Shown here: in pieces, positions 1 through 8,597 of the stretch
How the letters are laid out: each line of letters starts with the position of its first letter
Numbering within the stretch: the first letter of the stretch is position 1
Source of the DNA: Boudabousia marimammalium
GTDB lineage: Bacteria; Actinomycetota; Actinomycetes; Actinomycetales; Actinomycetaceae
DNA: 64,000 bases
NCBI RefSeq assembly: GCF_001936115.1
Contig: NZ_MPDM01000004.1
Span: forward strand, 62,001 to 126,000
Direction: 5' to 3'
Notes under the pieces: generated by a model
Databases searched by the model: none
What the model was told of the DNA's origin: nothing
The model's input: only the letters and a program-made list of their open reading frames with translations
Translations under genes and position numbers: made by a program

Positions 1-213
1 GAAAATATATGCGACCAGCCAGCCAATCACACTAGCGGAAATAATCACTACGCCACCCATAGTCGGGGTGCCACGTTTGGTGTAGTGGCCGGTGGGGCCA
101 TCCTGCCGAATGAACTGGCCGTATTCATGCGCAACTAGGTAACGAATGAAGAGTGGAGTGCCGAACAGGGAAACTAGTAGAGAAACCCCCAGCGCAATTA
201 AGATTGCCATCAT
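1..213 (-). CDS. mraY: MraY, phospho-N-acetylmuramoyl-pentapeptide transferase (N-terminal part, runs off the window)
   Basis: Only the first 71 codons are in the window. The gene reads from an ATG at 213 toward position 1 and continues outside. MraY transfers phospho-MurNAc-pentapeptide from UDP to undecaprenyl phosphate in the membrane, making lipid I. The visible part begins with a hydrophobic helix (MMAILIALGVSLLVSLFG) and contains the conserved KRGTPTMGGV motif near residues 50-60, followed by a second hydrophobic stretch. Its ATG overlaps the murF stop codon (ATGA), so the two are translationally coupled. A second ATG directly follows (208-210) and could also serve as start. Confidence 0.95.
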   Translation of the reverse strand, partial: MMAILIALGVSLLVSLFGTPLFIRYLVAHEYGQFIRQDGPTGHYTKRGTPTMGGVVIISASVIGWLVAYIF

Positions 214-1610
214 CGTGGCATCAACTCCTCTGTCACCTCATCGGCAATAGTCCAAATCTTCGACCCGTACGACCCCTTCAATAGTACCGTGTCACCCGGC
301 TGAATGAGTTTGTAGAGTCTGGTTTTAGCTTCCTCAATGTCGCCGCAGTGAATCGCTTCAATCTGCTGCTGAGCGGCGCCATGGGTAGGAATAGTTTCAT
401 CACCGACTGTGAGTAAAAAATCAATCTTCTCCGCTACCGCAATGTGGCCAATATCGGCGTGAAGCTGATCAGAAGCCTCCCCCAGTTCAAGCATTGCCCC
501 TACGACCGCAATAGTCCGCCCACCTACACCGAGGGGTCCCAACTGATGAAGAGCTTTCAACGCCGCCCTGAGAGAATCAGGATTCGCATTATATGAGTCA
601 TCGATGTAACGCACCCCGGCCCGTTCGAACGTATTCATCCGGTGTGGGCTATCCGGTTCGGCAGCAGCCACCGCGGATACCGCAGCTTCGACCGAGACAT
701 TTAGGCTTGCGGCCGCAGCAATCGCAGCGAGAGCATTGCTCACATGATGTTCGCCCACTAAACCGAGGGCGAGGGGGTACTCCCCCTCGGCACTATGCAA
801 AGTGAAACTCGCCCTTCCCAAGTCATCTACCTGAATGTCAGTGGCATAAAAGTCTGCCGCATGGTTTCCCTGGGCGGAAAAGTAACGTATCTGCCCATTA
901 GCCAGATCAGCCATGGCTCGAACATTGTCATCATCGTAATTAAGAACGGCAATGCCACCAGAACGCAGACCCGAAATCAGCTCAGATTTAGCTTGTGCGA
1001 CAGCCTCCCGAGAACCAAAGTGCCCAAGGTGTGCCGTACCAACAAAAAGTACCACTGCTACATCTAGAGGAACTAACGAAGTAAGATACTCCAGGTCGCC
1101 AATCTTATCCGCACCCATCTCACAGACCAAGAAGCGGGTCTCTTCGTCTGCACGCAGAGCCGTCAACGGCATACCTACTTCATTGTTAAATGAACCCACA
1201 TTGGCAATAGTCGGTCCTTGTGAGCTAAAGATTCGGGCCATCAGGTCTTTAGTGGTGGTTTTCCCTGCCGAACCAGTCACACCGATTACCTGCATCGAAT
1301 CCTCAGAGGCCCCTCTAAGTTTTTCCACCCAGAACTTAGCGGTTAAACCTAGCGCCTCGGTGCTATCTTTGACCAGGATCTGAGAAAGTGGCCAATCGCG
1401 TTTATACTGCACAAGTGCGGCAATAGCACCCGATTCTGCCGCTGCAGTCACGAAGCGGTGCCCGTCCAAGTTCTCTCCGATGCGGGCGGCATACAAACCA
1501 CGCGGCGTAGCTTGACGGGAATCAGTTACCACCGTGCCATCAATTAAAACGTCGTCACCATGCAGGGTTCCACCCACATATGCGGCCAGTTCACTAGCCT
1601 TGACCTTCAT
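210..1610 (-). CDS. murF: MurF, UDP-N-acetylmuramoyl-tripeptide--D-alanyl-D-alanine ligase
   Basis: MurF is the cytoplasmic ATP-dependent ligase that adds D-Ala-D-Ala to the UDP-MurNAc-tripeptide, the last soluble step of the peptidoglycan precursor pathway. The 466-residue product has the Mur-ligase P-loop (GVTGSAGKTTTKD, about residues 110-122), the central ATPase domain and a C-terminal domain with LLKGSYGSKIW. I chose the ATG at 1610 rather than the in-frame start 30 bases upstream because it is preceded by a purine-rich GAAGGGAAG and gives the usual family N-terminus (MKVKASELAAYVGG). It lies 125 bp after ftsI, where murE normally sits, and overlaps mraY by 4 bases. Confidence 0.95.
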   Translation of the reverse strand: MKVKASELAAYVGGTLHGDDVLIDGTVVTDSRQATPRGLYAARIGENLDGHRFVTAAAESGAIAALVQYKRDWPLSQILVKDSTEALGLTAKFWVEKLRGASEDSMQVIGVTGSAGKTTTKDLMARIFSSQGPTIANVGSFNNEVGMPLTALRADEETRFLVCEMGADKIGDLEYLTSLVPLDVAVVLFVGTAHLGHFGSREAVAQAKSELISGLRSGGIAVLNYDDDNVRAMADLANGQIRYFSAQGNHAADFYATDIQVDDLGRASFTLHSAEGEYPLALGLVGEHHVSNALAAIAAAASLNVSVEAAVSAVAAAEPDSPHRMNTFERAGVRYIDDSYNANPDSLRAALKALHQLGPLGVGGRTIAVVGAMLELGEASDQLHADIGHIAVAEKIDFLLTVGDETIPTHGAAQQQIEAIHCGDIEEAKTRLYKLIQPGDTVLLKGSYGSKIWTIADEVTEELMPR

Positions 1611-1735
1611 TCGGTTCTTCCCTTCTGCTGTCCAGCTCAATACACAGCTAACGCTGCCACTGGCCGACTCTCATGGCTTCTGCTTAGGTATTCTACCGCT
1701 TTGCTCCAAGCTATCTTGGTTGCCACACTCTTTTA

Positions 1736-3682
1736 CTACTTGACCCGAACCGGATAGAGTTCTGGTTTCGCGGTGCTCGGGGGCACGCCCAACACCTGCA
1801 TGGTGCGCTGTGCCACCTGGTTGAAAGCAGGGACAGCAACTACTGAGCCGTAGGCGGTTGTTTTTGGTCGGTATGTGACCACTAGAATCGCAGCAACCGG
1901 GTCTTCAGCCGGAATCAGCCCAGCGAAGGAGCCAACATAACCTTTACGACCGAAAATCTGGGTAGTACCAGTCTTACCTGCGACATTGTAGCCGGGGACA
2001 TCCACTCGCTTCGCAGTACCGTCCTCGGAGACTACACCCTGCATCATGTTGAGTAGAATCTGGGCCGAGTCAGAGCTGATAACGCGTTGCGGACTACTCA
2101 ACGGAACTTTTTCATACTGCCCGTCTGGTTTCGTATAACCGTCGAGGATCCGGGATTGGTTGCGCACTCCCCCGTTACCGATGGTCGCCAGCATATTCGT
2201 CACCTGCAGAGGGGTAGTCGCTACGCCCTGTCCAAACATGGTGGTGTAGCGTTGGCGTCCATCCCATTTTTCTGGGCTTTCTAGGATTCCGCCACTCTCC
2301 GAAGGCAGCTGAATGCCAGACTTCTCGCCCCATCCAAAAGCGCGCATTAAATCGTAGCGCTCCTGATCTTTCACTTTGTCACCTACCTGCACGATGCAGG
2401 TATTAGACGATTGCGCAATAATGCCTGCGGCGCTCAGCCTCTCTGTGGGATGCTCATGGGAGTCCCTAAATTCTTGGCCATTTGGCATGGTGATTTTTCC
2501 CGGGCAAGAGAAAGGTGTTAAAGGCTGCACGACACCTTTTTCCAATGCAGCTGCCATCGTAATGAGTTTGCCGGTAGAGCCAGGCTCATAGGTATCTTTT
2601 ACCGCGTGGGAACCGAACTGAACATTGGTGAAATCTTTAACGTCTTTAAAGGCTTTCACTCCAGAATCACCGATGGCTAGGATACGGCCGGTTTTTACTT
2701 CCTCGACCACGACCACGACCCATTCGGCCCCGTGCTTTGCCTGCGTCTGGTCCGCAACCTCTTGGCTAAACGCGGTCAAATCTGAATTGAGGGAAAGGTG
2801 AATACTGGTTCCGGCCTGGGCGGGAGTCTCCTCACGAACACCGCCGGGAATAACCGCACCGGTGCGACCTGCAACCTCCACAGAGCCCCGACCAGGCGTG
2901 GACTTTAGAGTGTCTTCCATGATTAGCTCAATACCCGCAATCCCAACGGTATTGGAGTTATCCTTTGGGTCAGCCGCCATGAAACCGAGGATATTTGCTG
3001 CTGTCGCGCCCTTCGGGTAAAGGCGTTCTGAGCGGACATGCGTGCTGATACCCGTAATATTCAAGTCAATGATTTCTCGGCGTACCTCAGGCGTGACCTT
3101 AGTAGCAATCACCTTGTATTGCGACTTGTAAGGGTTGCGTTCTGCAGTTTTATTCAGAACTTGCGCCTGTGCGGCTTTACCTTCTACTTCACTGTGTGGG
3201 GGTTGTGAGAGCATTCCGCCGAGGATGGCTTCGTCCATGTCGAGGATGGGGGCGAGTTGACGAGCGGCTTCAACTGGACCGACCCCAACAATGTGGTACT
3301 TGTTATCTTGCCCTTTTTCGTAGTGCACATATTGGGCGATATTCGTGGGGTCAGCAATAATGTCGTATCTGGTAGAAGATGAAGCCAATACGTTGCCGGC
3401 CGCATCGTATATGGTGCCCCGCGGGGCATCCAAGGTGTAGCTAACTGATCTTCCCTTCACACCCTGTGCAGCATATTCTGGTCCGAGCACCACCTGCACA
3501 CGGAACAAGACTACGACAAGGAAGATAACTAGGGCAGCGAGGAGGATTCGTAGGCCATGGACACGCTTTTGAAAGTGCGTCTTATATTGGGAGAAGCGTT
3601 TTGCGAAAAATCCAAGCCGTTTGCGTGGTTTAGTCGCAGACGGTTTGGATTCTTTCACTTTCGCATCTTTGCTCTCAGTCAC
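1736..3682 (-). CDS. ftsI: FtsI/PBP2-type penicillin-binding protein (septal transpeptidase)
   Basis: This is the class B penicillin-binding protein that cross-links septal peptidoglycan. The 648-residue chain has a basic cytoplasmic tail, one membrane anchor at about residues 46-66 (LLAALVIFLVVVLF), a PBP dimerisation domain and a transpeptidase domain. The active-site SxxK is STGK (Ser369, Lys372), the SxN box is SSN, and the KTG box is KTGTT near residue 569. No PASTA domain is seen. The start overlaps the stop of the FtsL-like gene (ATGA). By family and position it works with FtsW at the divisome; ftsW is not in the window. Confidence 0.95.
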   Translation of the reverse strand: MTESKDAKVKESKPSATKPRKRLGFFAKRFSQYKTHFQKRVHGLRILLAALVIFLVVVLFRVQVVLGPEYAAQGVKGRSVSYTLDAPRGTIYDAAGNVLASSSTRYDIIADPTNIAQYVHYEKGQDNKYHIVGVGPVEAARQLAPILDMDEAILGGMLSQPPHSEVEGKAAQAQVLNKTAERNPYKSQYKVIATKVTPEVRREIIDLNITGISTHVRSERLYPKGATAANILGFMAADPKDNSNTVGIAGIELIMEDTLKSTPGRGSVEVAGRTGAVIPGGVREETPAQAGTSIHLSLNSDLTAFSQEVADQTQAKHGAEWVVVVVEEVKTGRILAIGDSGVKAFKDVKDFTNVQFGSHAVKDTYEPGSTGKLITMAAALEKGVVQPLTPFSCPGKITMPNGQEFRDSHEHPTERLSAAGIIAQSSNTCIVQVGDKVKDQERYDLMRAFGWGEKSGIQLPSESGGILESPEKWDGRQRYTTMFGQGVATTPLQVTNMLATIGNGGVRNQSRILDGYTKPDGQYEKVPLSSPQRVISSDSAQILLNMMQGVVSEDGTAKRVDVPGYNVAGKTGTTQIFGRKGYVGSFAGLIPAEDPVAAILVVTYRPKTTAYGSVVAVPAFNQVAQRTMQVLGVPPSTAKPELYPVRVK

Positions 3683-4083
3683 CGAGCTGGACTCCCGTTT
3701 CCGATTTCACCAGTTTCAAGGTTCACATAACCAAAATTGGTGTTTGCGACCATACCGAGCTCCTGTGCGCGCTGGGAAAGTGAGACCGAGGAAGACAACT
3801 CATTGAGCTGTTCGGTGTAGGCTTGATTCTGTTCCTGGAGTACCTTTAGCTCACTCTGCAACTCTCCCATTCCGAGAGCGTTATGAGCTAATAGCGTGGA
3901 AATGAACAGGGAAATTGCTACCATGGCGATTGCCCCAATCAACATCACAGCGACGGTAATAGCTCCTGATGTGCGAGGCCGCACTGTCGGAATAACCGCT
4001 AGCTGCGGGGCCTGCTCCCGCTGTGACCGAGGGCTCGGCTGAGCGCGAAGATTGGTATTACGAGCTGTCGCTACTGCGCTCAT
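3679..4083 (-). CDS. FtsL-like cell division protein
   Basis: This small bitopic protein (134 residues) lies between rsmH and ftsI, the usual place of ftsL. It has a Pro/Arg-rich cytoplasmic tail, one transmembrane helix at about residues 41-66 (AITVAVMLIGAIAMVAIS), and then a leucine- and glutamine-rich coiled coil (ELQSELKVLQEQNQAYTEQL). FtsL with FtsB/DivIC forms a periplasmic coiled-coil complex that activates FtsWI. Sequence conservation in this family is poor, so the call rests on topology and position. It overlaps both neighbours by ATGA, so rsmH, ftsL and ftsI should be translated as a coupled unit. Confidence 0.8.
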   Translation of the reverse strand: MSAVATARNTNLRAQPSPRSQREQAPQLAVIPTVRPRTSGAITVAVMLIGAIAMVAISLFISTLLAHNALGMGELQSELKVLQEQNQAYTEQLNELSSSVSLSQRAQELGMVANTNFGYVNLETGEIGNGSPAR

Positions 4084-5072
4084 TTGTTACTCCTTGACAC
4101 TTGGCTGATTGGGTTATGATTTCGAATTTTTTCTACGGCTCTTAGCCTTACAGAAGCAGATCTGGGATTGTGTTCCCGTTCCTGTTGATCAGCTTTTTCG
4201 GCTCCCTTGGTAAGTGCTTTCAAATAGGGTTGGTACTCTTCAGGGATGATTGGCAGATCTGGTGGGGCACTATTGTTTAGCCCTGCACTGAAGGCGCGTT
4301 TGACGATTCTGTCTTCGAGGGAGTGATAAGACTCCACGACCATTCGTCCACCCAAACTCAATGTCTCTAAGGCGGCAGGAACTGTGCTTGCTAAAATATC
4401 TAGTTCTGAGTTGACAGCAATCCGCAGGGCTTGGAACGTACGCTTAGCTGGATTCCCGCCAGTTCTCATAGCGGCTGCGGGGAGAGCCTCACGAATCAAG
4501 TCAACCAGCTGCTGGGTAGACTCAATCGGAGTGTGCTCGCGACTGTTAAGGATTGCTTTGACGATTCTGCCGGCATTTGGTTCTTCGCCATAGGTGCGAA
4601 GAATCCGTGTGAGTTCAGCGGGGGTGGCTTCAGCTATGAGTTCTGCAGCGGAGATTCCTTCGGTCGGATTCATCCGCATGTCCAAGTGTGCGTCACGCGC
4701 GTAAGAGAAACCTCGCTCTACCTCATCCAGCTGGAGAGAGGAAACCCCTGCGTCAAGTAAGATGCCATGAATGGCGGTCCCATGAGTTGCGGCTACCGCA
4801 GGAATCTGATCATAAGTAGTGTGATAAGGCTGAAACCTATCTCCGAAACGCATCAAGCGTCGCGAAGCCATCTCTATGGCTTGAGGATCGCGATCAATCC
4901 CTAGCACAGTGACTTTGGGAAACCTCTCTAGGATTCCTTCAGTGTGTCCACCCATACCTAGGGTGGCATCAATGATTACAGAACCATCGTTTTGAGCCAC
5001 GGGGGCTAATAGTTCAAGACACCGTTCCAGCAATACCGGCGTGTGCGCAGCGGCTGCGTCTAGTGTTGCCAC
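4080..5072 (-). CDS. rsmH: RsmH (MraW), 16S rRNA m4C1402 N4-methyltransferase
   Basis: RsmH methylates N4 of C1402 in 16S rRNA using SAM. The reading frame is open for another 59 codons upstream, into the end of mraZ. I place the start at the GTG at 5072 because it is preceded by an excellent Shine-Dalgarno (AAAGGAGACTCC-GTG) and gives the normal family N-terminus with HTPVLLERCLELL. The 330-residue product has the SAM motif DATLGMGGHTEGIL and the GVSSLQLDEVERGFSY and RTFQALRIAVNSE regions typical of the family. It is the second gene of the dcw cluster, 130 bp after mraZ. Confidence 0.95.
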   Translation of the reverse strand: MATLDAAAAHTPVLLERCLELLAPVAQNDGSVIIDATLGMGGHTEGILERFPKVTVLGIDRDPQAIEMASRRLMRFGDRFQPYHTTYDQIPAVAATHGTAIHGILLDAGVSSLQLDEVERGFSYARDAHLDMRMNPTEGISAAELIAEATPAELTRILRTYGEEPNAGRIVKAILNSREHTPIESTQQLVDLIREALPAAAMRTGGNPAKRTFQALRIAVNSELDILASTVPAALETLSLGGRMVVESYHSLEDRIVKRAFSAGLNNSAPPDLPIIPEEYQPYLKALTKGAEKADQQEREHNPRSASVRLRAVEKIRNHNPISQVSRSNK

Positions 5073-5202
5073 GGAGTCTCCTTTCGATTTGTCCACCAAT
5101 GCATATCTTTCGGGTGATGCAACCAAATCCCTGCCCGACCTGATCTGGAATCGGGGAAGTGACCCCAGAGCTTCGGCCAGAGATTTCATTGCATCTGTTT
5201 GT

Positions 5203-5643
5203 TTAGAAGAGGCCGGGAATAATCTCCTCAGCAGTATCTGAGAAGTCATCTACCTCAGCCTCCAAGTAATCGTTCCAAGCCTGTGCGTTCCAGATTTCCA
5301 CTCTGTGTCCGGCACCGATCACGACCAGGTCACGGTCAAGGTTGGCGTAGGAACGGAGATTAGCGGAAATACTAATCCGGCCTTGCTTGTCAGGATTCTC
5401 AGGCTGAGCACCTGACAGCATGACACGGGAAAATGCCCGCGCCTGCTTCGAGGTTAGAGGGGCCTGCTGTAGGGTTTCGTAGAATTTTTCGAATTCTGCG
5501 ACCGGAAAGACGTACAGGCACCGCTCTTGTCCCCGTGTGATGATTAGCTCTCCACCCAACTGATCACGCAGTTTCGCAGGCAGAATCAAGCGTCCTTTGT
5601 CATCCAGCTTAGGTTCATAAGTGCCCACGAATCCGCTTAGCAT
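5203..5643 (-). CDS. mraZ: MraZ, transcriptional regulator of the dcw cluster
   Basis: MraZ is a SpoVT/AbrB-fold DNA-binding protein (146 residues, normal length) that forms rings and represses its own operon in several bacteria. Two copies of the family repeat are seen: [22 protein letters not shown] near the N-terminus and [17 protein letters not shown] in the second half. The ATG at 5643 has a strong ribosome site (AGAGGAGGGGAC-ATG). The gene leads the minus-strand dcw cluster. Upstream lies a three-repeat MraZ box, so autoregulation is likely. Confidence 0.95.
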   Translation of the reverse strand: MLSGFVGTYEPKLDDKGRLILPAKLRDQLGGELIITRGQERCLYVFPVAEFEKFYETLQQAPLTSKQARAFSRVMLSGAQPENPDKQGRISISANLRSYANLDRDLVVIGAGHRVEIWNAQAWNDYLEAEVDDFSDTAEEIIPGLF

Positions 5644-5687
5644 GTCCCCTCCTCTCTGAAGCTAGGTTTGGCTATTCGTTACTTAAT

Positions 5688-5714
5688 CCACCACTTTACT
5701 CCACTTTCACCCAC
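5688..5714 (-). promoter_or_regulatory. MraZ box: three 10-bp-phased direct repeats upstream of mraZ
   Basis: Read on the minus strand, GTGG occurs three times at exact 10-bp spacing, as GTGGGTGAAA, GTGGAGTAAA and GTGGTGG (plus-strand CCAC at 5711, 5701 and 5691). Tandem repeats with this half-helical phasing, about 50-70 bp upstream of mraZ, are the known form of MraZ operators. The core promoter itself is not clear; a weak ATGTCA-17-TACACA lies just upstream. Confidence 0.8.
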
Positions 5715-5866
5715 AATGTGTAGCTTTGCCGGTGTTTCTTGACATATATTTCCACTTTTTTAGTGAAATTTCAGCACTTAACACCGGTGGAGGAAAATAT
5801 TTAACCTTTTCGGATTTTTCAAAGAAGAAGCAAACTACAAGTCATCAGACTCCAGACATACAAAAA

Positions 5867-5891
5867 CCGCCATTGCTTTACGCAATGGCGG
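5867..5891 (-). terminator. Intrinsic terminator of the DUF3040 gene
   Basis: The arms CCGCCATTG and CAATGGCGG form a stem with a 5-7 base loop. On the minus strand it is followed by TTTTTG, as expected for a Rho-independent terminator. It lies 37 bases after the stop codon of the minus-strand DUF3040 gene and separates that gene from the mraZ promoter region. Confidence 0.85.
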
Positions 5892-5927
5892 TAGAAAGTT
5901 ATTTTAGGTTCTGCTCAGCAGGCGAAA

Positions 5928-6362
5928 CTAGTTCCTGCGACGCTTATCAAAAGCCTTACGTTGCCGTTCTCCGAAGGAACCTCCACTTGGCTCAGAACCT
6001 TTGTCCCTTTTGCCAGCGTGTTCTTTGCCTCCGATGGCAGAATTTATCACCACGTAAATTCCACCGAACATCAGCAGTACCCCAACTACTCCAGTAACAA
6101 TGCCAAGAACTGAGTACCCGATGGTCACACCGGTCAGTAACACAGCCAGACCTATCAGCACGAGGAGACCACCCAAGGCAGCTTTGCGCGGCGACCAGCT
6201 CAACTCAATCTTATTCTGATTCCGAGCAGCTGCCTCGCTGGCGGGTTTAGCGGGCTCAGCATGATCACCGAACTCTCGGAGTCGTTCCGAGAACTCAGCA
6301 TCATTCAACAAGTCTTGCTCCATTCGGTTCAAGATCTCGTTATCGTCATCTGAGAAAGCCAC
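5928..6362 (-). CDS. DUF3040 family membrane protein
   Basis: This actinobacterial protein of unknown function (144 residues) starts with the family signature AFSDDDNEILNRMEQDLL, followed by ERLREFGDHAEPAKP. Two closely spaced hydrophobic segments lie at about residues 66-85 (LGGLLVLIGLAVLLTGVTIG) and 88-106 (VLGIVTGVVGVLLMFGGIYVV), and the C-terminal tail is basic (GERQRKAFDKRRRN). I start it at the GTG at 6362, with AGAGGTAAAGCG just before, not at the longer in-frame start at 6380. DUF3040 genes commonly lie next to the dcw cluster and dinB in Actinobacteria, as here. A membrane or envelope role is inference only. Confidence 0.85.
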   Translation of the reverse strand: MAFSDDDNEILNRMEQDLLNDAEFSERLREFGDHAEPAKPASEAAARNQNKIELSWSPRKAALGGLLVLIGLAVLLTGVTIGYSVLGIVTGVVGVLLMFGGIYVVINSAIGGKEHAGKRDKGSEPSGGSFGERQRKAFDKRRRN

Positions 6363-6424
6363 CGCTTTACCTCTTTCCAATCAAAGAAATTGATGCTTCA
6401 TTTTCTCATACTGCAGCAAAGCTG

Positions 6425-7690
6425 TCACTCTTGAGGGAATAAATCATCCTTAGGTAGGTGTCTTTCCTCCCGTTTGCCTCTCTCTGATAGCAAGGTCGCA
6501 GCCGAAACTACGTCAGACCCAAACCTCTCTCTGAGCTGATCCGCAGCTGTCTCAACTCTGCGTTGTTTCGGATCTTCATCAATCAGAGCTTGCACGCCTA
6601 GCGCCGCACTGAGGAGCCGTTCCGCTTTAACTCCGACCAGACGGATGCCATCAGGAGGAAGAGGGAGTTGGCGAAATAGCCTGCAAGCCGCTTCGTAAAT
6701 CGTTTTCCCTGTGTCTGTGCCTGTAGGCAGAGATGTAGACCTCGTTAAGGTCTTAAAACTACCCGAGCGAACTTTGATTGAAACGCCCCTCGCGAGTAAT
6801 CCTTTCCGCCTCAAGCTGCCTGCCACTTGGTGAGATTGTCGTAGCATCACGGCCTCAATCTGCCCGGCCGAGCGCAAGTCAGTTTCAAAAGTCTCTTCAT
6901 GACTAATGGATTTATCAACCTGTTTGGTTTCAATCTGACGCCGGTCAATGCCCTGCGCCAGCTCTTGCAACTTATGTGCGGATGCGATGCCGAGGGCGCG
7001 CACCAGCCTAGACCGATCAGCCTCGGCCAGTTCTTTCACCCAGTCGATACCGATGCGGTGCAAAACCTCTTGAGTTCGTGACCCCACTCCCCAAAGCGCG
7101 CCGACTGGAAGCTCATGCAGAAAAGGCACAGTTTGAGGTTGCGGAATCAACAGCAGGCCATCAGGTTTTGCCTGAGTGGAGGCAATCTTTGCAACAAACT
7201 TGACGGAGGCAATCCCCACCGTGGCGGTCAACCCCAACTCATTACTGACACGTTCTCTCACCAGGTTGCCGATTTCGACAGCCGAGCCCAAGCGCCGGCG
7301 TGCGCCACCTATCCCTAGAAAGGCCTCATCAATACTGACTTGCTCTACTTCTGGCGTAATCTCGCGCAAGATTTCCATCACTGCAGCAGAGGCAGCGCGA
7401 TATATATAATGACGAGTAGGTAAAACCGTGGCGTGTGGACAAAGACGTAAGGCGGCAGACATAGGCATCCCCGCATGCACGCCATATTCGCGAGCTTCAT
7501 AGGTTGCGGTAGTGACCACCCCACGAGCTGAAGAACCCCCGACGATGACAGGCTTCCCAACTAACTCTGGATGTTCAAGTAACTCCACCGCAGCGAAGAA
7601 AGAATCCATATCAACGTGCATGAAATCACAACCGGAATCATCCTCGCCCCAATTACGGCGAGCTGCCGATACGCGAACTGTACGTGACAC
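6425..7690 (-). CDS. dinB: DNA polymerase IV (Y-family translesion polymerase)
   Basis: DinB copies past DNA lesions without proofreading. The 421-residue protein has the Y-family catalytic motifs HVDMDSFFAAVE near the N-terminus and SIDEAFL, whose acidic residues bind the metals, then the thumb helix-hairpin-helix region (LPVGALWGVGSRTQEVL) and a little-finger domain. The tail ends DDLFPQE, which may include a beta-clamp-binding peptide, though the match is loose. The frame is open to 7762; I chose the GTG at 7690 because of its strong AGGAAGGAGG site. No LexA box was found upstream. Confidence 0.92.
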   Translation of the reverse strand: MSRTVRVSAARRNWGEDDSGCDFMHVDMDSFFAAVELLEHPELVGKPVIVGGSSARGVVTTATYEAREYGVHAGMPMSAALRLCPHATVLPTRHYIYRAASAAVMEILREITPEVEQVSIDEAFLGIGGARRRLGSAVEIGNLVRERVSNELGLTATVGIASVKFVAKIASTQAKPDGLLLIPQPQTVPFLHELPVGALWGVGSRTQEVLHRIGIDWVKELAEADRSRLVRALGIASAHKLQELAQGIDRRQIETKQVDKSISHEETFETDLRSAGQIEAVMLRQSHQVAGSLRRKGLLARGVSIKVRSGSFKTLTRSTSLPTGTDTGKTIYEAACRLFRQLPLPPDGIRLVGVKAERLLSAALGVQALIDEDPKQRRVETAADQLRERFGSDVVSAATLLSERGKREERHLPKDDLFPQE

Positions 7691-7760
7691 GATTTTCCTC
7701 CTTCCTCCCCTAAGCTTACGCACATGGACTTCACAATATAAATAGGATAAGTTCTTTGCC

Positions 7761-8597
7761 ATGCCTAAATCACGCTCAAAGAATGCCCCGAATCTCCGTC
7801 AGCTACCTGTTGAACCTGTGCAGATTGACAGCGGAAAGGTACAACTGAGGCGCGTTGATAACGGAATCATGGTTGTCATTAACAATGCAGAGTCCTCCAT
7901 GATTGATCTCACCGACCCCACCTACCTTGAGTTTGAATACATGCAGCATATGACCATTCTGACTCACGTGTGGCGTTCAGAGCCCACCGCTATTACAGCT
8001 TTACACCTCGGAGGCGGAGCCTGTTCACTCGCCAGAGCTTGGGCACATCTGCGTCCGGGAAGCAAGAATAAAGTAGTAGAGGTTGACGGTAAACTTGCCA
8101 CTTTGGTACGTGAATGGTTTGATCTCCCCAGCGCCCCTGCCGTCAGCATCAGGGTGGGAGATGCCCGCGTCGTAGCAGAACAGTTACGAGACGGTAGTTA
8201 CGACGTGATTGTGCGCGATGTTTTCGCCGGCATAAAAACCCCTCTAACAGTGAGTTCTACGGAGGCAACCGGGCACTATGCGCGGGTCTTGCAAAATGAT
8301 GGACTCTTTCTAGCCAATATTGCGGCTACCCCCGGTGATGAGACCGCGGCGCGAGAGTTCCGCACGATTGCAGAGCACTTCCCCTATCTAGTGGCGGTGT
8401 CTTCACCCAAAGTGGCGCGCGGGCAACGCCGAGGCAATATTGTGGTTGCGGCCAGCCGGGTGCCTTTCGATCTAGATGCGGTAGATGTAGAACTGCGTCG
8501 CTGTCCCCTGCCTGTCAGCCGCGTTGATAGCAAGACCTGTAAAAGATGGCTACGCACCGAGCTGCTCCTAGACCCACCCCGCGAAGAATCCTCCTAA
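7761..8597 (+). CDS. Spermidine-synthase-like (polyamine aminopropyltransferase fold) protein
   Basis: This soluble 278-residue protein has a Rossmann methyltransferase/spermidine-synthase fold: TALHLGGGACSLARAWAH (nucleotide-binding loop), KVVEVDGKLATLVREWF (acidic end of strand 2), VRVGDARV-like SIRVGDARVVAEQL, and YDVIVRDVFAG, which corresponds to the catalytic-loop DxF/DxY region. Actinobacteria commonly carry such spermidine-synthase homologues without a decarboxylase partner, and their substrate is unknown. It reads divergently from dinB, and its stop codon overlaps the end of the convergent PAC2 gene by 4 bases. I would not claim it makes spermidine. Confidence 0.75.
   Translation: MPKSRSKNAPNLRQLPVEPVQIDSGKVQLRRVDNGIMVVINNAESSMIDLTDPTYLEFEYMQHMTILTHVWRSEPTAITALHLGGGACSLARAWAHLRPGSKNKVVEVDGKLATLVREWFDLPSAPAVSIRVGDARVVAEQLRDGSYDVIVRDVFAGIKTPLTVSSTEATGHYARVLQNDGLFLANIAATPGDETAAREFRTIAEHFPYLVAVSSPKVARGQRRGNIVVAASRVPFDLDAVDVELRRCPLPVSRVDSKTCKRWLRTELLLDPPREESS

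Noticed and set aside
5726..6097. Plus-strand open frame after a TTGACA-like element near 5738
   Set aside because: It has no ribosome site or recognisable protein features, and it runs antisense into the well-supported DUF3040 gene and its terminator.
7671..7690. CGAACTGTACGTG near the dinB start as an SOS box
   Set aside because: Only the left half matches, there is no GTTCG half, and it lies at or inside the start of the coding region.
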